A stretch of DNA of 41,839 nt from a virus, in IMG/VR virus record IMGVR_UViG_3300025011_000086, positions 1 through 41,839 of that record. One strand, written 5' to 3'. Below are positions 1-7,356 of the stretch, one piece after another. Both the position numbers and the translations under genes were made by a program. Position 1 is the stretch's first letter. Each line of letters opens with the position of its first letter. Under the pieces are notes generated by a model that saw nothing but the letters and a program-made list of their open reading frames with translations, was not told the DNA's origin and made no database searches.

Positions 1-82
1 CTACAGGTCCGCCAGTTCAGCGACGGGCAACAGTTCCGCCAGTTCAGCGACGGGCTACAGTTCCGCCAGTTCAGCGACGGGC
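1..82 (+). repeat. 27-bp tandem repeat array, left part
   Basis: Three units with the same two variable positions as at 41579-41839, ending where the degenerate unit (KASAAIVTG) begins. They continue the right-end array across the artificial break. Confidence 0.95.
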
Positions 83-283
83 AAAGCGTCCGCGGCAATC
101 GTCACCGGAGATAACGGTCGCGCGAAGGCGGGTGAGTATGGGTGTGTTGCTCTCGCATGGTGGAACGCAAAATATCAGCGATATGAGATGCGATGCGCGC
201 TGACCGGCGCCGGACCGGATAGCTTGAAAGCCGATGTGTGGTACAGGCTCAACGCAAAAGGCGAATTTATCGAAGCGGAGTAG
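2..283 (+). CDS. C-terminal part of 27-bp-repeat protein (DUF7666-like)
   Basis: Partial: the frame is open from base 2 and stops at 281-283. It begins with three copies of the nine-residue repeat ATG[DYN][RS]SASS, then a degenerate copy (KASAAIVTG), then a non-repeat tail that includes GCVALAWWN and ends WYRLNAKGEFIEAE. The same repeat and frame are found at the right end of the window (gene starting at 41177), so the two are halves of one gene broken by the linear representation. Repeat-plus-tail proteins of this kind are widespread in phages and are usually labelled DUF7666; no biochemical function is known to me. The repeats would be expected to stack as a beta-solenoid, which is an inference. 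Confidence 0.8.
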   Translation, partial: YRSASSATGNSSASSATGYSSASSATGKASAAIVTGDNGRAKAGEYGCVALAWWNAKYQRYEMRCALTGAGPDSLKADVWYRLNAKGEFIEAE

Positions 284-285
284 TC

Positions 286-408
286 ATGCACGGCCTTGAC
301 ACCCCACCGAAAGACCCCCGCGGAACGGTTGCCAGCGTGATCGGCATCCTCGTTGTCGTGTACCTCCTGGCGATGGTAGCCTGGAATCTCTGGGAGACAT
401 TGCAATGA
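286..408 (+). CDS. Small single-TM protein (40 aa)
   Basis: A short frame starting three bases after the preceding stop. It has a polar N-terminus (MHGLDTPPKDPRG) followed by one hydrophobic helix (about residues 14-34, VASVIGILVVVYLLAMVAW). Its stop overlaps the start of the next gene (ATG at 405), typical of translational coupling in a phage operon. The function is unknown. It could be a small membrane effector, but position alone does not show that. Confidence 0.5.
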   Translation: MHGLDTPPKDPRGTVASVIGILVVVYLLAMVAWNLWETLQ

Positions 409-734
409 CCGCCTCGAACCTCCTCAAGCGGCTCATCATCAGCGACCTCGGCGCACGGGGCCACCTGGCGTGGAGTAACAACACGGTGGGAATCTGGGAC
501 CCGCAGCGCCACATCTTCCGAAAGAACAAGGACCGCTCTGCGATCGGGACGGCTGATATCGTTTGCTGTTTGAAGGGCGGCCTGTATCTTGAGCTGGAGG
601 TGAAGACCGGGGAGGACACTCAGAGCACGGCCCAGCAGCTGCACGAGCGGGCGGTGAAGCAACGGGGAGGACTGTATTTCTTGGTAAAGGACTATGATAA
701 CTACAAACAACTCAGAGACTGGCAAAGGTGGTGA
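405..734 (+). CDS. VRR-NUC-like PD-(D/E)XK nuclease
   Basis: 109 residues. The motifs GTAD (48-51) and ELEVK (63-67), followed by Q-rich helix positions (Q73, Q77, Q78), form the D...ExK core of the PD-(D/E)XK fold. The length and motif order match small phage VRR-NUC proteins, which are thought to act as structure-specific nucleases in recombination or junction resolution. The ATG overlaps the stop of the upstream 40-aa gene. A role in resolving replication or packaging intermediates fits the neighbouring DNA-metabolism genes (HNH, PolX-like), but the substrate is inferred. Confidence 0.75.
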   Translation: MTASNLLKRLIISDLGARGHLAWSNNTVGIWDPQRHIFRKNKDRSAIGTADIVCCLKGGLYLELEVKTGEDTQSTAQQLHERAVKQRGGLYFLVKDYDNYKQLRDWQRW

Positions 735-737
735 GGG

Positions 738-1412
738 ATGAGAAAGTGTTCCATGTGCAAGTTGCTCTACCTGGAGTCAGAATTCAGCCGGGATAAGAGC
801 CGAAAGGACGGCTTGAGCCTATCCTGCAAGCATTGTGAACGGGAGAGGAATGCAAAGAGCTACCAGAAGAATCTTGAGGCAAATAGAATGCGTCGGCGTG
901 AATACGCTGCATCTCACAAGGCCGAAGCTAGCGAGCGGTCAAGAAAGCATTATTTGGCGAATAGAGAAGCCTGTCTTCGTCGGGCGAAGGCATATCATGC
1001 GAGCGATCCCGAGAGATGGAAGGAATATCAGCGCGACTGGACGAAGGCCAATCGAGAGAAGCGGAACATCGTTGAGAGGAGATGGAGGGCGAAGAACCCT
1101 GAAATCTACCGTCAGCATTTGGCCAATCAGAAAGCCAACCGACGTGGAGCACCTGGGAAGGTCAGCCCAAAGGAATGGCAACTGATCAAGCAGATATATG
1201 AATTCACATGTCCATCTTGCGGATTGAGCGAGCCCCAGATCAAACTCCAACGTGATCACATTATCCCTGTGAAATTGGGCGGTCTAAATGTTTTTGGCAA
1301 CATACAACCCTTGTGTGGGGACTGCAACCGCAAGAAATCGAATACGATCAAGAAATTCGAGCCGATCAAAAATGAAATTCGAGGAAGCGAAACAGATAGC
1401 GGAAAAGTATAA
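738..1412 (+). CDS. HNH endonuclease with N-terminal zinc knuckle
   Basis: 224 residues. The N-terminus has paired Cys motifs (CSMC at 4-7, CKHC at 30-33). The centre is long, highly charged and Lys/Arg-rich. The C-terminal HNH module has CPSC near 157, then RDHIIPVKLGG, GNIQPLCGDCN and KKS, supplying the catalytic His and the two zinc-binding CxxC pairs. A free-standing HNH enzyme this size may be a homing endonuclease or a packaging-associated nicking enzyme. It sits between the VRR-NUC and PolX-like genes, away from the terminase genes, which slightly favours a mobile homing gene. The last 41 bp overlap the next gene. Confidence 0.85.
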   Translation: MRKCSMCKLLYLESEFSRDKSRKDGLSLSCKHCERERNAKSYQKNLEANRMRRREYAASHKAEASERSRKHYLANREACLRRAKAYHASDPERWKEYQRDWTKANREKRNIVERRWRAKNPEIYRQHLANQKANRRGAPGKVSPKEWQLIKQIYEFTCPSCGLSEPQIKLQRDHIIPVKLGGLNVFGNIQPLCGDCNRKKSNTIKKFEPIKNEIRGSETDSGKV

Positions 1413-1854
1413 GGCGATTCTGGCACCATTTTGCGAGAGAATTGAAATAGCTGGCTCAATTCGACGTCGTAGGGAAGAGTGCCGTGATGTTGAACTAGTG
1501 GCAATTCCTCGAAGTCGTGATATGTATGGTTTCGTCACCGAGGTGGGGAAGCTGGAGAAGGCAAAGGGAGAGCCGACGGGGAAGTACACGCAGCGGTATC
1601 TGCCGGAAGGGATCAAGCTCGACCTCTTCATGGCAACCCGGGACAACTGGGGCCTCATACTGGCGATACGGACCGGGAGCGCAGACTTCTCGCACCGGGT
1701 TCTGGCATGGGGCTGGAAGCGAAAAGGGTACAAGAGCGAGAACGGGATTCTCATCGCACAAGACGGGAATCGCCGCTTCATCCGGGAAGAGGAAGACCTG
1801 TTTGATCTGATAGGCATGGGGTTTGTGGATCCCGTGCGAAGGGAAATGAGATAA
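1372..1854 (+). CDS. PolX-family nucleotidyltransferase-like protein
   Basis: 160 residues from the ATG at 1372; an upstream in-frame ATG at 1288 would overlap the HNH domain more deeply and adds no family sequence. The palm signature is visible: AGSIRRRRE (27-35), then D39-V-E41 and LDLF with D84, the three carboxylates of the DNA polymerase beta superfamily. A thumb-like segment follows (RTGSADFSHRVL...KRKGYKSENGI). It is a minimal version, with no 8-kDa lyase domain and no PHP domain. It could fill short gaps or add nucleotides to DNA or RNA. The start lacks a clear ribosome site, so translation is probably coupled to the HNH gene. Confidence 0.75.
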   Translation: MKFEEAKQIAEKYKAILAPFCERIEIAGSIRRRREECRDVELVAIPRSRDMYGFVTEVGKLEKAKGEPTGKYTQRYLPEGIKLDLFMATRDNWGLILAIRTGSADFSHRVLAWGWKRKGYKSENGILIAQDGNRRFIREEEDLFDLIGMGFVDPVRREMR

Positions 1855-1968
1855 ACCAAAAATCCCCGCCGATGCGTGAAACGCATTGTTCTGAGTAGGA
1901 AACCAGTCGCGAGGTGCGATACGAGAAGCACAACCGCCCTTGATGCGGCGGCGGGAAAGGAAAGCGAA
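1855..1968 (+). other. Gap with GC-rich inverted segments
   Basis: 114 bases between the PolX-like gene and the small basic protein. It contains CCCCGCCGATGCG early and GATGCGGCGGCGGG late, which could pair partly, and a ribosome site (AAAGGA) at the right end. No promoter of recognisable quality and no convincing ORF are seen. Confidence 0.3.
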
Positions 1969-2184
1969 ATGAGCGAAGCCAGGGAAAAGCGGAACGCGGA
2001 GATTCGTGAACAATACGAGAGATTGCGTCGGGTAAGGGGGCTAACGAGCGATAATGCGATCGATGCAATCTTTTGCTCCAAAGAAAACAAGGCTTGGTGC
2101 CTCAAACGCGACACGATCAAGCTCATCGCAGTGTGGAAGAACTATGGCAAACAGAAGCATAATGGAACTTACTCTAAAACTTAG
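1969..2184 (+). CDS. Small basic helical protein, possible late regulator
   Basis: 71 residues beginning MSEAREKRNAEIREQYERLR. The ATG at 1969 is chosen because AAAGGA lies just upstream; an in-frame ATG at 1876 lacks a ribosome site and has an atypical leader. The protein is mostly charged helix, with a pattern (RVRGLTSDNAIDAIF...RDTIKLIAVWKNYG) like small helix-turn-helix phage proteins in which a recognition helix ends the chain. I do not recognise a named family. It lies immediately before a strong promoter and terminator that precede the late genes, the place where lambda-type phages keep their antiterminator, so a regulatory role is possible but unproven. Confidence 0.55.
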   Translation: MSEAREKRNAEIREQYERLRRVRGLTSDNAIDAIFCSKENKAWCLKRDTIKLIAVWKNYGKQKHNGTYSKT

Positions 2185-2185
2185 G

Positions 2186-2214
2186 TTGACGAACCTTTAG
2201 CAAATCGTTATCAT
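2186..2214 (+). promoter_or_regulatory. Sigma-70-type promoter ahead of late operon
   Basis: TTGACG (2186-2191), a 17-bp spacer and TATCAT (2209-2214): five of six matches to both consensus boxes at ideal spacing. The expected start is near 2221. It begins right after the stop at 2184 and points at the terminase genes, so it is the natural late promoter candidate. Confidence 0.75.
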
Positions 2215-2220
2215 TGCATC

Positions 2221-2296
2221 GGTTGATCTGATCCATCAACCAGTATTCTCCTCCTAAAACCCCGGACCCGTGCACGGGCACGACCGGGGTTTTTAT
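2221..2296 (+). ncRNA. Putative ~75-nt leader or small RNA
   Basis: The predicted transcript from the 2186-2214 promoter would start with a 7-bp hairpin (GGTTGAT 2221-2227 with ATCAACC 2235-2241) and end at the terminator at 2256-2296. Promoter, 5'-terminal hairpin and terminator fit into about 110 bp with no ORF. This is the architecture of a small stable RNA, or of a leader whose terminator must be overridden for late expression. Which one cannot be decided from sequence. Confidence 0.5.
2256..2296 (+). terminator. Rho-independent terminator before terminase genes
   Basis: AAAACCCCGG pairs with CCGGGG followed by TTTTTATTTT. An inner GTGC/GCAC element extends the stem. The T-tract makes it a classical intrinsic terminator in the rightward direction, only about 40 bp after the predicted late start site. 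Confidence 0.85.
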
Positions 2297-2313
2297 TTTG
2301 TACGGAAGGACAA

Positions 2314-2763
2314 GTGGATGTGGGCCACAAAGCAACAAAAGTGCAGATGCTTGAGCGTATCGAGAAGGTCAAGGAGCTGCTTCTCACCTGGAACACTCGC
2401 TACCTCATCGTGCAGTACTGTGCGAAAGTGTATGGAGTAAGGCCGCGCATCGTCGATCGATACATCGCCAGAGCGACAAGAGAGATCGAGGAAGAGTATG
2501 AACCGGACCGCCTCAAAGAACTCAAGAAGCATATCGCCCGCCGGGAACGTCTGGCCCGGAAAGCTCTGGCAAAGGGACAGCTCAAAGTCGCGCTCGACAT
2601 CGAAGACAGCATCGCAAAGCTCAAAGGTTTGTTTGTCGATCAGATGAAGCACAGCGGCTTCGTCGGAGTGTTTGATCCTACCCAATGCTCAAAGGAACAA
2701 CTTGAACGGATACGAGCAGGCGAGGACCCGGGTATTGTCCTCCAGCAGAATTCAGATAAGTGA
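2314..2763 (+). CDS. Terminase small subunit (putative)
   Basis: 149 residues from a GTG at 2314 with GGAAGGA six bases upstream. It is a helical, highly charged protein with an HTH-like N-terminal segment (YLIVQYCAKVYGVRPRIVDRYIARA) and a coiled-coil-like middle (ERRERLARKALAKGQLKVALDIEDSIAKLKG), the usual layout of small terminase subunits that bind the packaging site and form a ring. It lies directly before the large subunit, and their frames overlap. The assignment rests on organisation and position more than on diagnostic motifs. Confidence 0.7.
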   Translation: MDVGHKATKVQMLERIEKVKELLLTWNTRYLIVQYCAKVYGVRPRIVDRYIARATREIEEEYEPDRLKELKKHIARRERLARKALAKGQLKVALDIEDSIAKLKGLFVDQMKHSGFVGVFDPTQCSKEQLERIRAGEDPGIVLQQNSDK

Positions 2764-4333
2764 CACCCTGCGCGTACGCGCGGCGGCCGAGCTTGAATTG
2801 CGGAGACGGATCGAGAATGAAACAGCTCACCTCGATCGCCAGATGCGTGAAGCGGCCGAACGTGAACGAGTCACCTACTACCAGACGCACCCGATCGATT
2901 ACATTGTCGATCGTTTGAGGATCAGACGCGAGACCATTCAGTGGAGCACCCTCCCGCAGTATGCAACACACAAATGGGACGGCGATGTCGATCCCCTGGC
3001 GAAGATCCTCGAATACGTCGCCGAGTCACACTGGGTCGGCGTTGAGTCGGCGGTCGGTGTCGGCAAGACGTTCGTCGGTGCAGCTCTGATCTTCTGGTTC
3101 CTTGAGAATTTCTTTCAGTCGAGGGTCATCACGATCGCGCCGAAAGAAGACCAGCTTGCGAAAGGGATCTGGCGCGAGCTCAATCTGAAATTCCCGGCCT
3201 TCGGCAAGGGCGAGATGATGTCGAAGGAACTCCGGCTCGATCCACGGCCGGAAGTGTGGGAGGCTTCACAGTTCACCGCCGGCGTCAAAGCGTCAGAGAT
3301 TCAAACCAGCGCGACGAAAGCTCAGGGCATCCACGGCGAACACCTCCTCATCATCTTCGAAGAGACACCTGGCGTCGCCGAAGCTGTCATGACCGCAATC
3401 AAAGACCGAATGAGCGCACCCCACAATATCATCGTTGCCTTCGGCAATCCCGATCATCAAGGCGACACGCTCCATGAATTCTGCAGGATGGACCGGGTGA
3501 AGTCGATCCGGATCTCCGGCTTCGATCATCCGAATGTCGTGCTCAAGGATCCCAATTTCATCCCCGGCGCGCAGACGGAGATCGGTTTGAAGACGCTGCT
3601 CGACGGCTACAACAAGAACGAGAATCATCCGCTGTATCTCTCCCGGGCCAAAGGCATCTCGCCGGCGCAAGGCGCGCACTCGCTGATCAAGTGGGAGTGG
3701 TGCGAACGAGCATCACGGCGTCATCCGGATCAGGCGTTGAAAGGCGAGCGCGCCCTCGGCGTTGACGTGGCAAACTCAGAAGCCGGTGATGACGCTGCTA
3801 TCGCCGAAGGAGTGGGTAGTTGTTTGGAAGTGGTTGACGCCTTCCCCTGCCCGCGTGCGGACCTCCTGGCAACCAGCCAAGTCTACTCCCGGATGCAGCT
3901 GAAGAAGATCGACGCCGGCTATGTCGGCATCGATGGCGTGGGGGTAGGGGCTTCGACGGTGAACAAGATGTATGAGCTTGGCGAAGAGATCGTCAACATC
4001 CAGTCCGGAGGCGGACAGATCGAACTTCCCGACACCGAGCAGAAGATGCACGAGATCTTCAACTGCCTCCGCTCTCAGGGGTGGTGGATCCTCGCTCGTG
4101 ATCTCGAACGGCCCGACTCTCACCTCGTGCTGCCGTACGACAAGGAACTTTTTAACGACCTCTGCACGCCGACGTGGGAAACCCGTTCGGGTAAAATCTG
4201 CATCGAGGCGAAGGAAGCAATTAAGAAGCGGCTCGGCCGGTCCCCGAACAAGGGTGACGCCGTGATGTATTGGAATCTTGTCCGGCGCGGATGGATGGCA
4301 ACGGCAAAAGATATCTTTGTCGGTCGACTGTAA
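2672..4333 (+). CDS. terL: Terminase large subunit
   Basis: Packaging motor ATPase/nuclease. On the 553-residue reading (TTG at 2672), Walker A is ESAVGVGKT (124-132), Walker B is HLLIIFEE (224-231), and coupling-motif-like AFGNPDHQGD follows. The RNase H-like nuclease has D365 (ALGVDVANSEAGDD), D421 (GYVGIDGVGVG) and a late D in NKGDAVMYW. The start is uncertain: TTG 2672 overlaps the small subunit by 92 bp and its ribosome site (GGAG) is only three bases away; ATG 2842 is an alternative but has no ribosome site and would trim the N-terminal helix. It drives genome packaging into the prohead together with the portal. Confidence 0.92.
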   Translation: MILPNAQRNNLNGYEQARTRVLSSSRIQISDTLRVRAAAELELRRRIENETAHLDRQMREAAERERVTYYQTHPIDYIVDRLRIRRETIQWSTLPQYATHKWDGDVDPLAKILEYVAESHWVGVESAVGVGKTFVGAALIFWFLENFFQSRVITIAPKEDQLAKGIWRELNLKFPAFGKGEMMSKELRLDPRPEVWEASQFTAGVKASEIQTSATKAQGIHGEHLLIIFEETPGVAEAVMTAIKDRMSAPHNIIVAFGNPDHQGDTLHEFCRMDRVKSIRISGFDHPNVVLKDPNFIPGAQTEIGLKTLLDGYNKNENHPLYLSRAKGISPAQGAHSLIKWEWCERASRRHPDQALKGERALGVDVANSEAGDDAAIAEGVGSCLEVVDAFPCPRADLLATSQVYSRMQLKKIDAGYVGIDGVGVGASTVNKMYELGEEIVNIQSGGGQIELPDTEQKMHEIFNCLRSQGWWILARDLERPDSHLVLPYDKELFNDLCTPTWETRSGKICIEAKEAIKKRLGRSPNKGDAVMYWNLVRRGWMATAKDIFVGRL

Positions 4334-4345
4334 GGGATGATGACC

Positions 4346-5740
4346 ATGCAAAAACCACGCAGCATCTGGCAACGAGTGAAAGAGCTGATTCCGTTTTCGA
4401 ATCGGTTCACGTTCTTCTCCAACTATCCGACGTTTCATACTGTCTGGATGCACAGCGACCCGGAGTCGTTTGCTGAGAAGGGCTACGCTGAGAATGTCTA
4501 CGTATTCTCGGCGATCAGGCAGATCACGACAAAGTGCGCGGCCATCCCCTGGCGGATCTACAACATCACGAATGGGAAAGCGCTCGCCCGGTTCAAATCG
4601 CTCGACGGGAAATCAAGAGCGTCTGAAGAAGGTCGCCGCCTGAAGGATGAGGCACTCGAAGCCAACGACACACATCCACTCAACGACCTGTTTTACAAGC
4701 CGAACTACCTGCAGAATTGGAGTGAGTTCGTGGAGAGTGTGATTGCCTTCAAGCATATCATGGGCAACGCGTTCATCTGGGGCGGCCGTCTCGACACGGG
4801 TGAAGAGAAGGGCAAGATCAAATCGATCTTCCCCATGTCGCCCTCGGTGGTGAAAGTAAAGGCGGGGCCGTACCCGGCGCCGATCGACGGCTACGAATTC
4901 CACAACAAGCCGGTCCCGAAGGAAGACGTGCTGCACCTCAGATACTTCGATCCACGGCTTACGGGCACGCGCATCGGACTCTCGCCGATCGAGGTGCTGC
5001 TAAAACAAGTGACGATGACCAACTCGTTCACCGAGACGAATACGACGCTCGTGCAGAATCTTTTCCGGATCCCGGGCATCCTCAGCATCCTGGGTCTGAA
5101 GTCAACCGACAAGGACAAGCGACAGCAGATTCGTGAACAGTTCATTGAGGACCAGGGGGGCGAGAACCGGGGCCTTCCAGTCATCGTCGGATCGGATATC
5201 AAGTGGCAGGATATCGCCTACAACCCGAAAGACGTCGACTGGATCAATGGCTTCAAGATCTCGGCGCAGCAGATCGCCATGGGTTTCGAAATGCCTCCGG
5301 AGCTGCTCGGTGACTCGGAGCATAAAACCTACAACAGCATGCCCGAAGCGATCCGGTATTTCTATTTCGGCAAGATCATCCCCGAGATGGCGGCATTGAG
5401 GGACGGACTTAATCAGTGGCTCGTGCCGCAATGGGAGCTGAAGCCGGATACGATCTGGATGGACTTCGACATCAACGGCATCGAGATCCTGCAGGAAGAG
5501 CGGACGGCTGTGATGGACCGGGCTGTGAAGGGACTCGACGGCGGACTCTACACGATCAACCAGGCGCTGAAGAAGATCGGAGAGCCTGAGATCGGAGACG
5601 AGGGTGAGGTCAGATTCATTCCGCTCGGGGCACAAATCTTCGGGCCGGGCGACCTGCTCGCGGGGACTCAGGGCAGCACTCCGCAAGAGCAGCTCGCCCT
5701 AGCGATCGAATATCTCAAGAAAGCGGGAGTCAGGCTTTGA
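4346..5740 (+). CDS. Phage portal protein (HK97 family)
   Basis: About 464 residues. ATG 4346 is chosen because AAGGG at 4332-4336 is then at good spacing; ATG 4337 and 4340 are also in frame. Family features are YAENVYVFSAIRQITTK near the N-terminus, HPLNDLFYKPN, GNAFIWGGR, LHLRYFDPR...GLSPIEVL and a C-terminal crown-type helix. It forms the dodecameric channel at one head vertex, docks terminase and later joins the connector. Its 3' end overlaps the next gene. Confidence 0.92.
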   Translation: MQKPRSIWQRVKELIPFSNRFTFFSNYPTFHTVWMHSDPESFAEKGYAENVYVFSAIRQITTKCAAIPWRIYNITNGKALARFKSLDGKSRASEEGRRLKDEALEANDTHPLNDLFYKPNYLQNWSEFVESVIAFKHIMGNAFIWGGRLDTGEEKGKIKSIFPMSPSVVKVKAGPYPAPIDGYEFHNKPVPKEDVLHLRYFDPRLTGTRIGLSPIEVLLKQVTMTNSFTETNTTLVQNLFRIPGILSILGLKSTDKDKRQQIREQFIEDQGGENRGLPVIVGSDIKWQDIAYNPKDVDWINGFKISAQQIAMGFEMPPELLGDSEHKTYNSMPEAIRYFYFGKIIPEMAALRDGLNQWLVPQWELKPDTIWMDFDINGIEILQEERTAVMDRAVKGLDGGLYTINQALKKIGEPEIGDEGEVRFIPLGAQIFGPGDLLAGTQGSTPQEQLALAIEYLKKAGVRL

Positions 5741-6552
5741 TCTGGACGCCGATCGAAAACAGATCTGAGGAACAGAAGCGGATGCTCTGGCTCGGCACAC
5801 AGGCCGAGCGCCAGCGCTACATCTACTGGGCGAAGGTGAAGATCGGCAAAGCTCTCCGGACGCAGGCGAAGCTTGCTGCCGATGCGATCGAGAAAGCTGT
5901 TGCTCCGGATGTTGCATCTCAGGCGGTCGGAGAAGCAATCGACAAATCAAAGCCGGTCATCACCGCGGTCTATCACCGGCTGTATATGATGATCGCTCCG
6001 GTCTTCGCCAGCAAGGTCCTCGCATCGATCAAGGCAACGCCGGCACAGGAGTCACAGTGGCACAGGCTCGTGAATGAATATCTGACATCGCCGGAGACAG
6101 AGAGCAAGATCGTCGGAATCAACGACGTCACGAAACGGCGCATCATGACGGTCATCGATGAGAACCAGGGCAAGAGCCTGATAGAGATTGCGAATGCGAT
6201 CAGGACGAACGTGATGCTTGATCAGATCTCCATGGGTCGGGCAATGGTGATCGCTCACACCGAGACTGTCACGGCCTCCAACTGGGGATCGCTCATGGGG
6301 GCGAAGACCTCGGGTGCGAACGTGAAGAAGCAGTGGATCTCGACCCGGGACAATGCGACACGGGGCCTCAAGCCGACAGACGAGTTCGACCACTTTCACA
6401 TGGACTCGAAGGGAGCGGAGCTGGACGGAGTGTTTGACGTGCCGATGCGCCCCTCCGGAGTCGAGCAGCTTCAGTTCCCCGGGGATCCGACAGGGAGCGC
6501 AGGGAACATCATCAATTGTCGTTGTACGATCGGTTATTTGAGGAAGGGTTGA
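5737..6552 (+). CDS. Minor head protein, SPP1 gp7/Mu F-like
   Basis: 271 residues, starting at TTG 5737 overlapping the portal stop (TTGA) with GGGAG upstream. The C-terminal half carries the family signature: AHTETVTASNWG, FDHFHMDSKGAELDGVF, LQFPGDPTGSAGNIINCRCTIGYL. The paired Cys near the end are typical. Such proteins sit with the portal in the procapsid and are often delivered with, or guide, the DNA. The order portal, minor head, protease, capsid is the standard HK97-type order. Confidence 0.88.
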   Translation: MIWTPIENRSEEQKRMLWLGTQAERQRYIYWAKVKIGKALRTQAKLAADAIEKAVAPDVASQAVGEAIDKSKPVITAVYHRLYMMIAPVFASKVLASIKATPAQESQWHRLVNEYLTSPETESKIVGINDVTKRRIMTVIDENQGKSLIEIANAIRTNVMLDQISMGRAMVIAHTETVTASNWGSLMGAKTSGANVKKQWISTRDNATRGLKPTDEFDHFHMDSKGAELDGVFDVPMRPSGVEQLQFPGDPTGSAGNIINCRCTIGYLRKG

Positions 6553-6555
6553 GCA

Positions 6556-7356
6556 ATGAAGAATCAATCTCGTTTCGAGCAACTGGGCGATCTCTACCGG
6601 CGAAAGGGCATGGCGACGCATCAGCATTGCGAATTGAAGTCCATGGTCAAAGACGTCGACACAAAGAACGGGATCATCACCGGCTACTTCTCGGCCTTCG
6701 ACAACGTCGACTCCGACAATGAGATCGTGGTGCCCGGGGCATTCCGGCGCACGATCAGGGAGCGGGGGCCCGGCGGTTCCAAGCGCGTTGCGTTTCTTCG
6801 CCAGCATCGGCCGGATCTTCTCCTCGGCCGCCCCTCAGTGCTGAAGGAAGACAAGTTCGGGCTGTATTTCGAATCGACGATCAGCCAGACGAGCTACGGC
6901 AAAGACACCATGATCCTCTATCAGGATCAGGTGATCAACGAGCACAGTATCGGCTATGATGTGGTCAAGCAGGAGCGCACACAAGACAAACCGACCAGGT
7001 TGCTCGAGCTCAGACTCTGGGACGGTTCGGCCGTCACCTGGGGAGCGAACGATCAGACGCCGTTCCTCGGATTCAAGTCTGTGCAGGATTGGACAAAAGC
7101 ATTTGATCAGATCGACAGCATCAACAGGGCGCTCACCGACGCGGTAACGGATGACACGGCGATGCAGATGGAGATCTGGATCAGACAATTTCAACAGAGC
7201 ATGAAGGATTTCGTTCAGAGCCTGAATGCGGACGACTCGCAAGCAATTGCACTCGCCGCCGCATCGAAGGCCACGCGGTCAGAGATCGCTTCAGCGCTTC
7301 GCAAGCAACTAAGCGATATGGAGTCATTCACCAAACAGAAAGGGGTATCGTCATGA
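6556..7356 (+). CDS. HK97-type prohead protease
   Basis: 266 residues. The serine-protease motifs are visible: H84 in FLRQHRPDLLLGRP and S131 in NEHSIGYDV, followed by LLELRLWDGSAVTWGAND. The fold is the herpesvirus assemblin/U35 type. It cleaves the scaffold (delta) region from the capsid protein after prohead assembly. The C-terminal ~90 residues are helical and probably serve for incorporation. The stop overlaps the capsid start (ATGA). Confidence 0.9.
   Translation: MKNQSRFEQLGDLYRRKGMATHQHCELKSMVKDVDTKNGIITGYFSAFDNVDSDNEIVVPGAFRRTIRERGPGGSKRVAFLRQHRPDLLLGRPSVLKEDKFGLYFESTISQTSYGKDTMILYQDQVINEHSIGYDVVKQERTQDKPTRLLELRLWDGSAVTWGANDQTPFLGFKSVQDWTKAFDQIDSINRALTDAVTDDTAMQMEIWIRQFQQSMKDFVQSLNADDSQAIALAAASKATRSEIASALRKQLSDMESFTKQKGVSS

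Noticed and set aside
1284-2126. 280-residue minus-strand frame
   Set aside because: It is opposite three plausible genes, Ser/Arg-rich as expected of a shadow, and no start signal is seen.
4613-5686. Antisense frames over the portal gene
   Set aside because: Shadow frames of a well-supported family gene.
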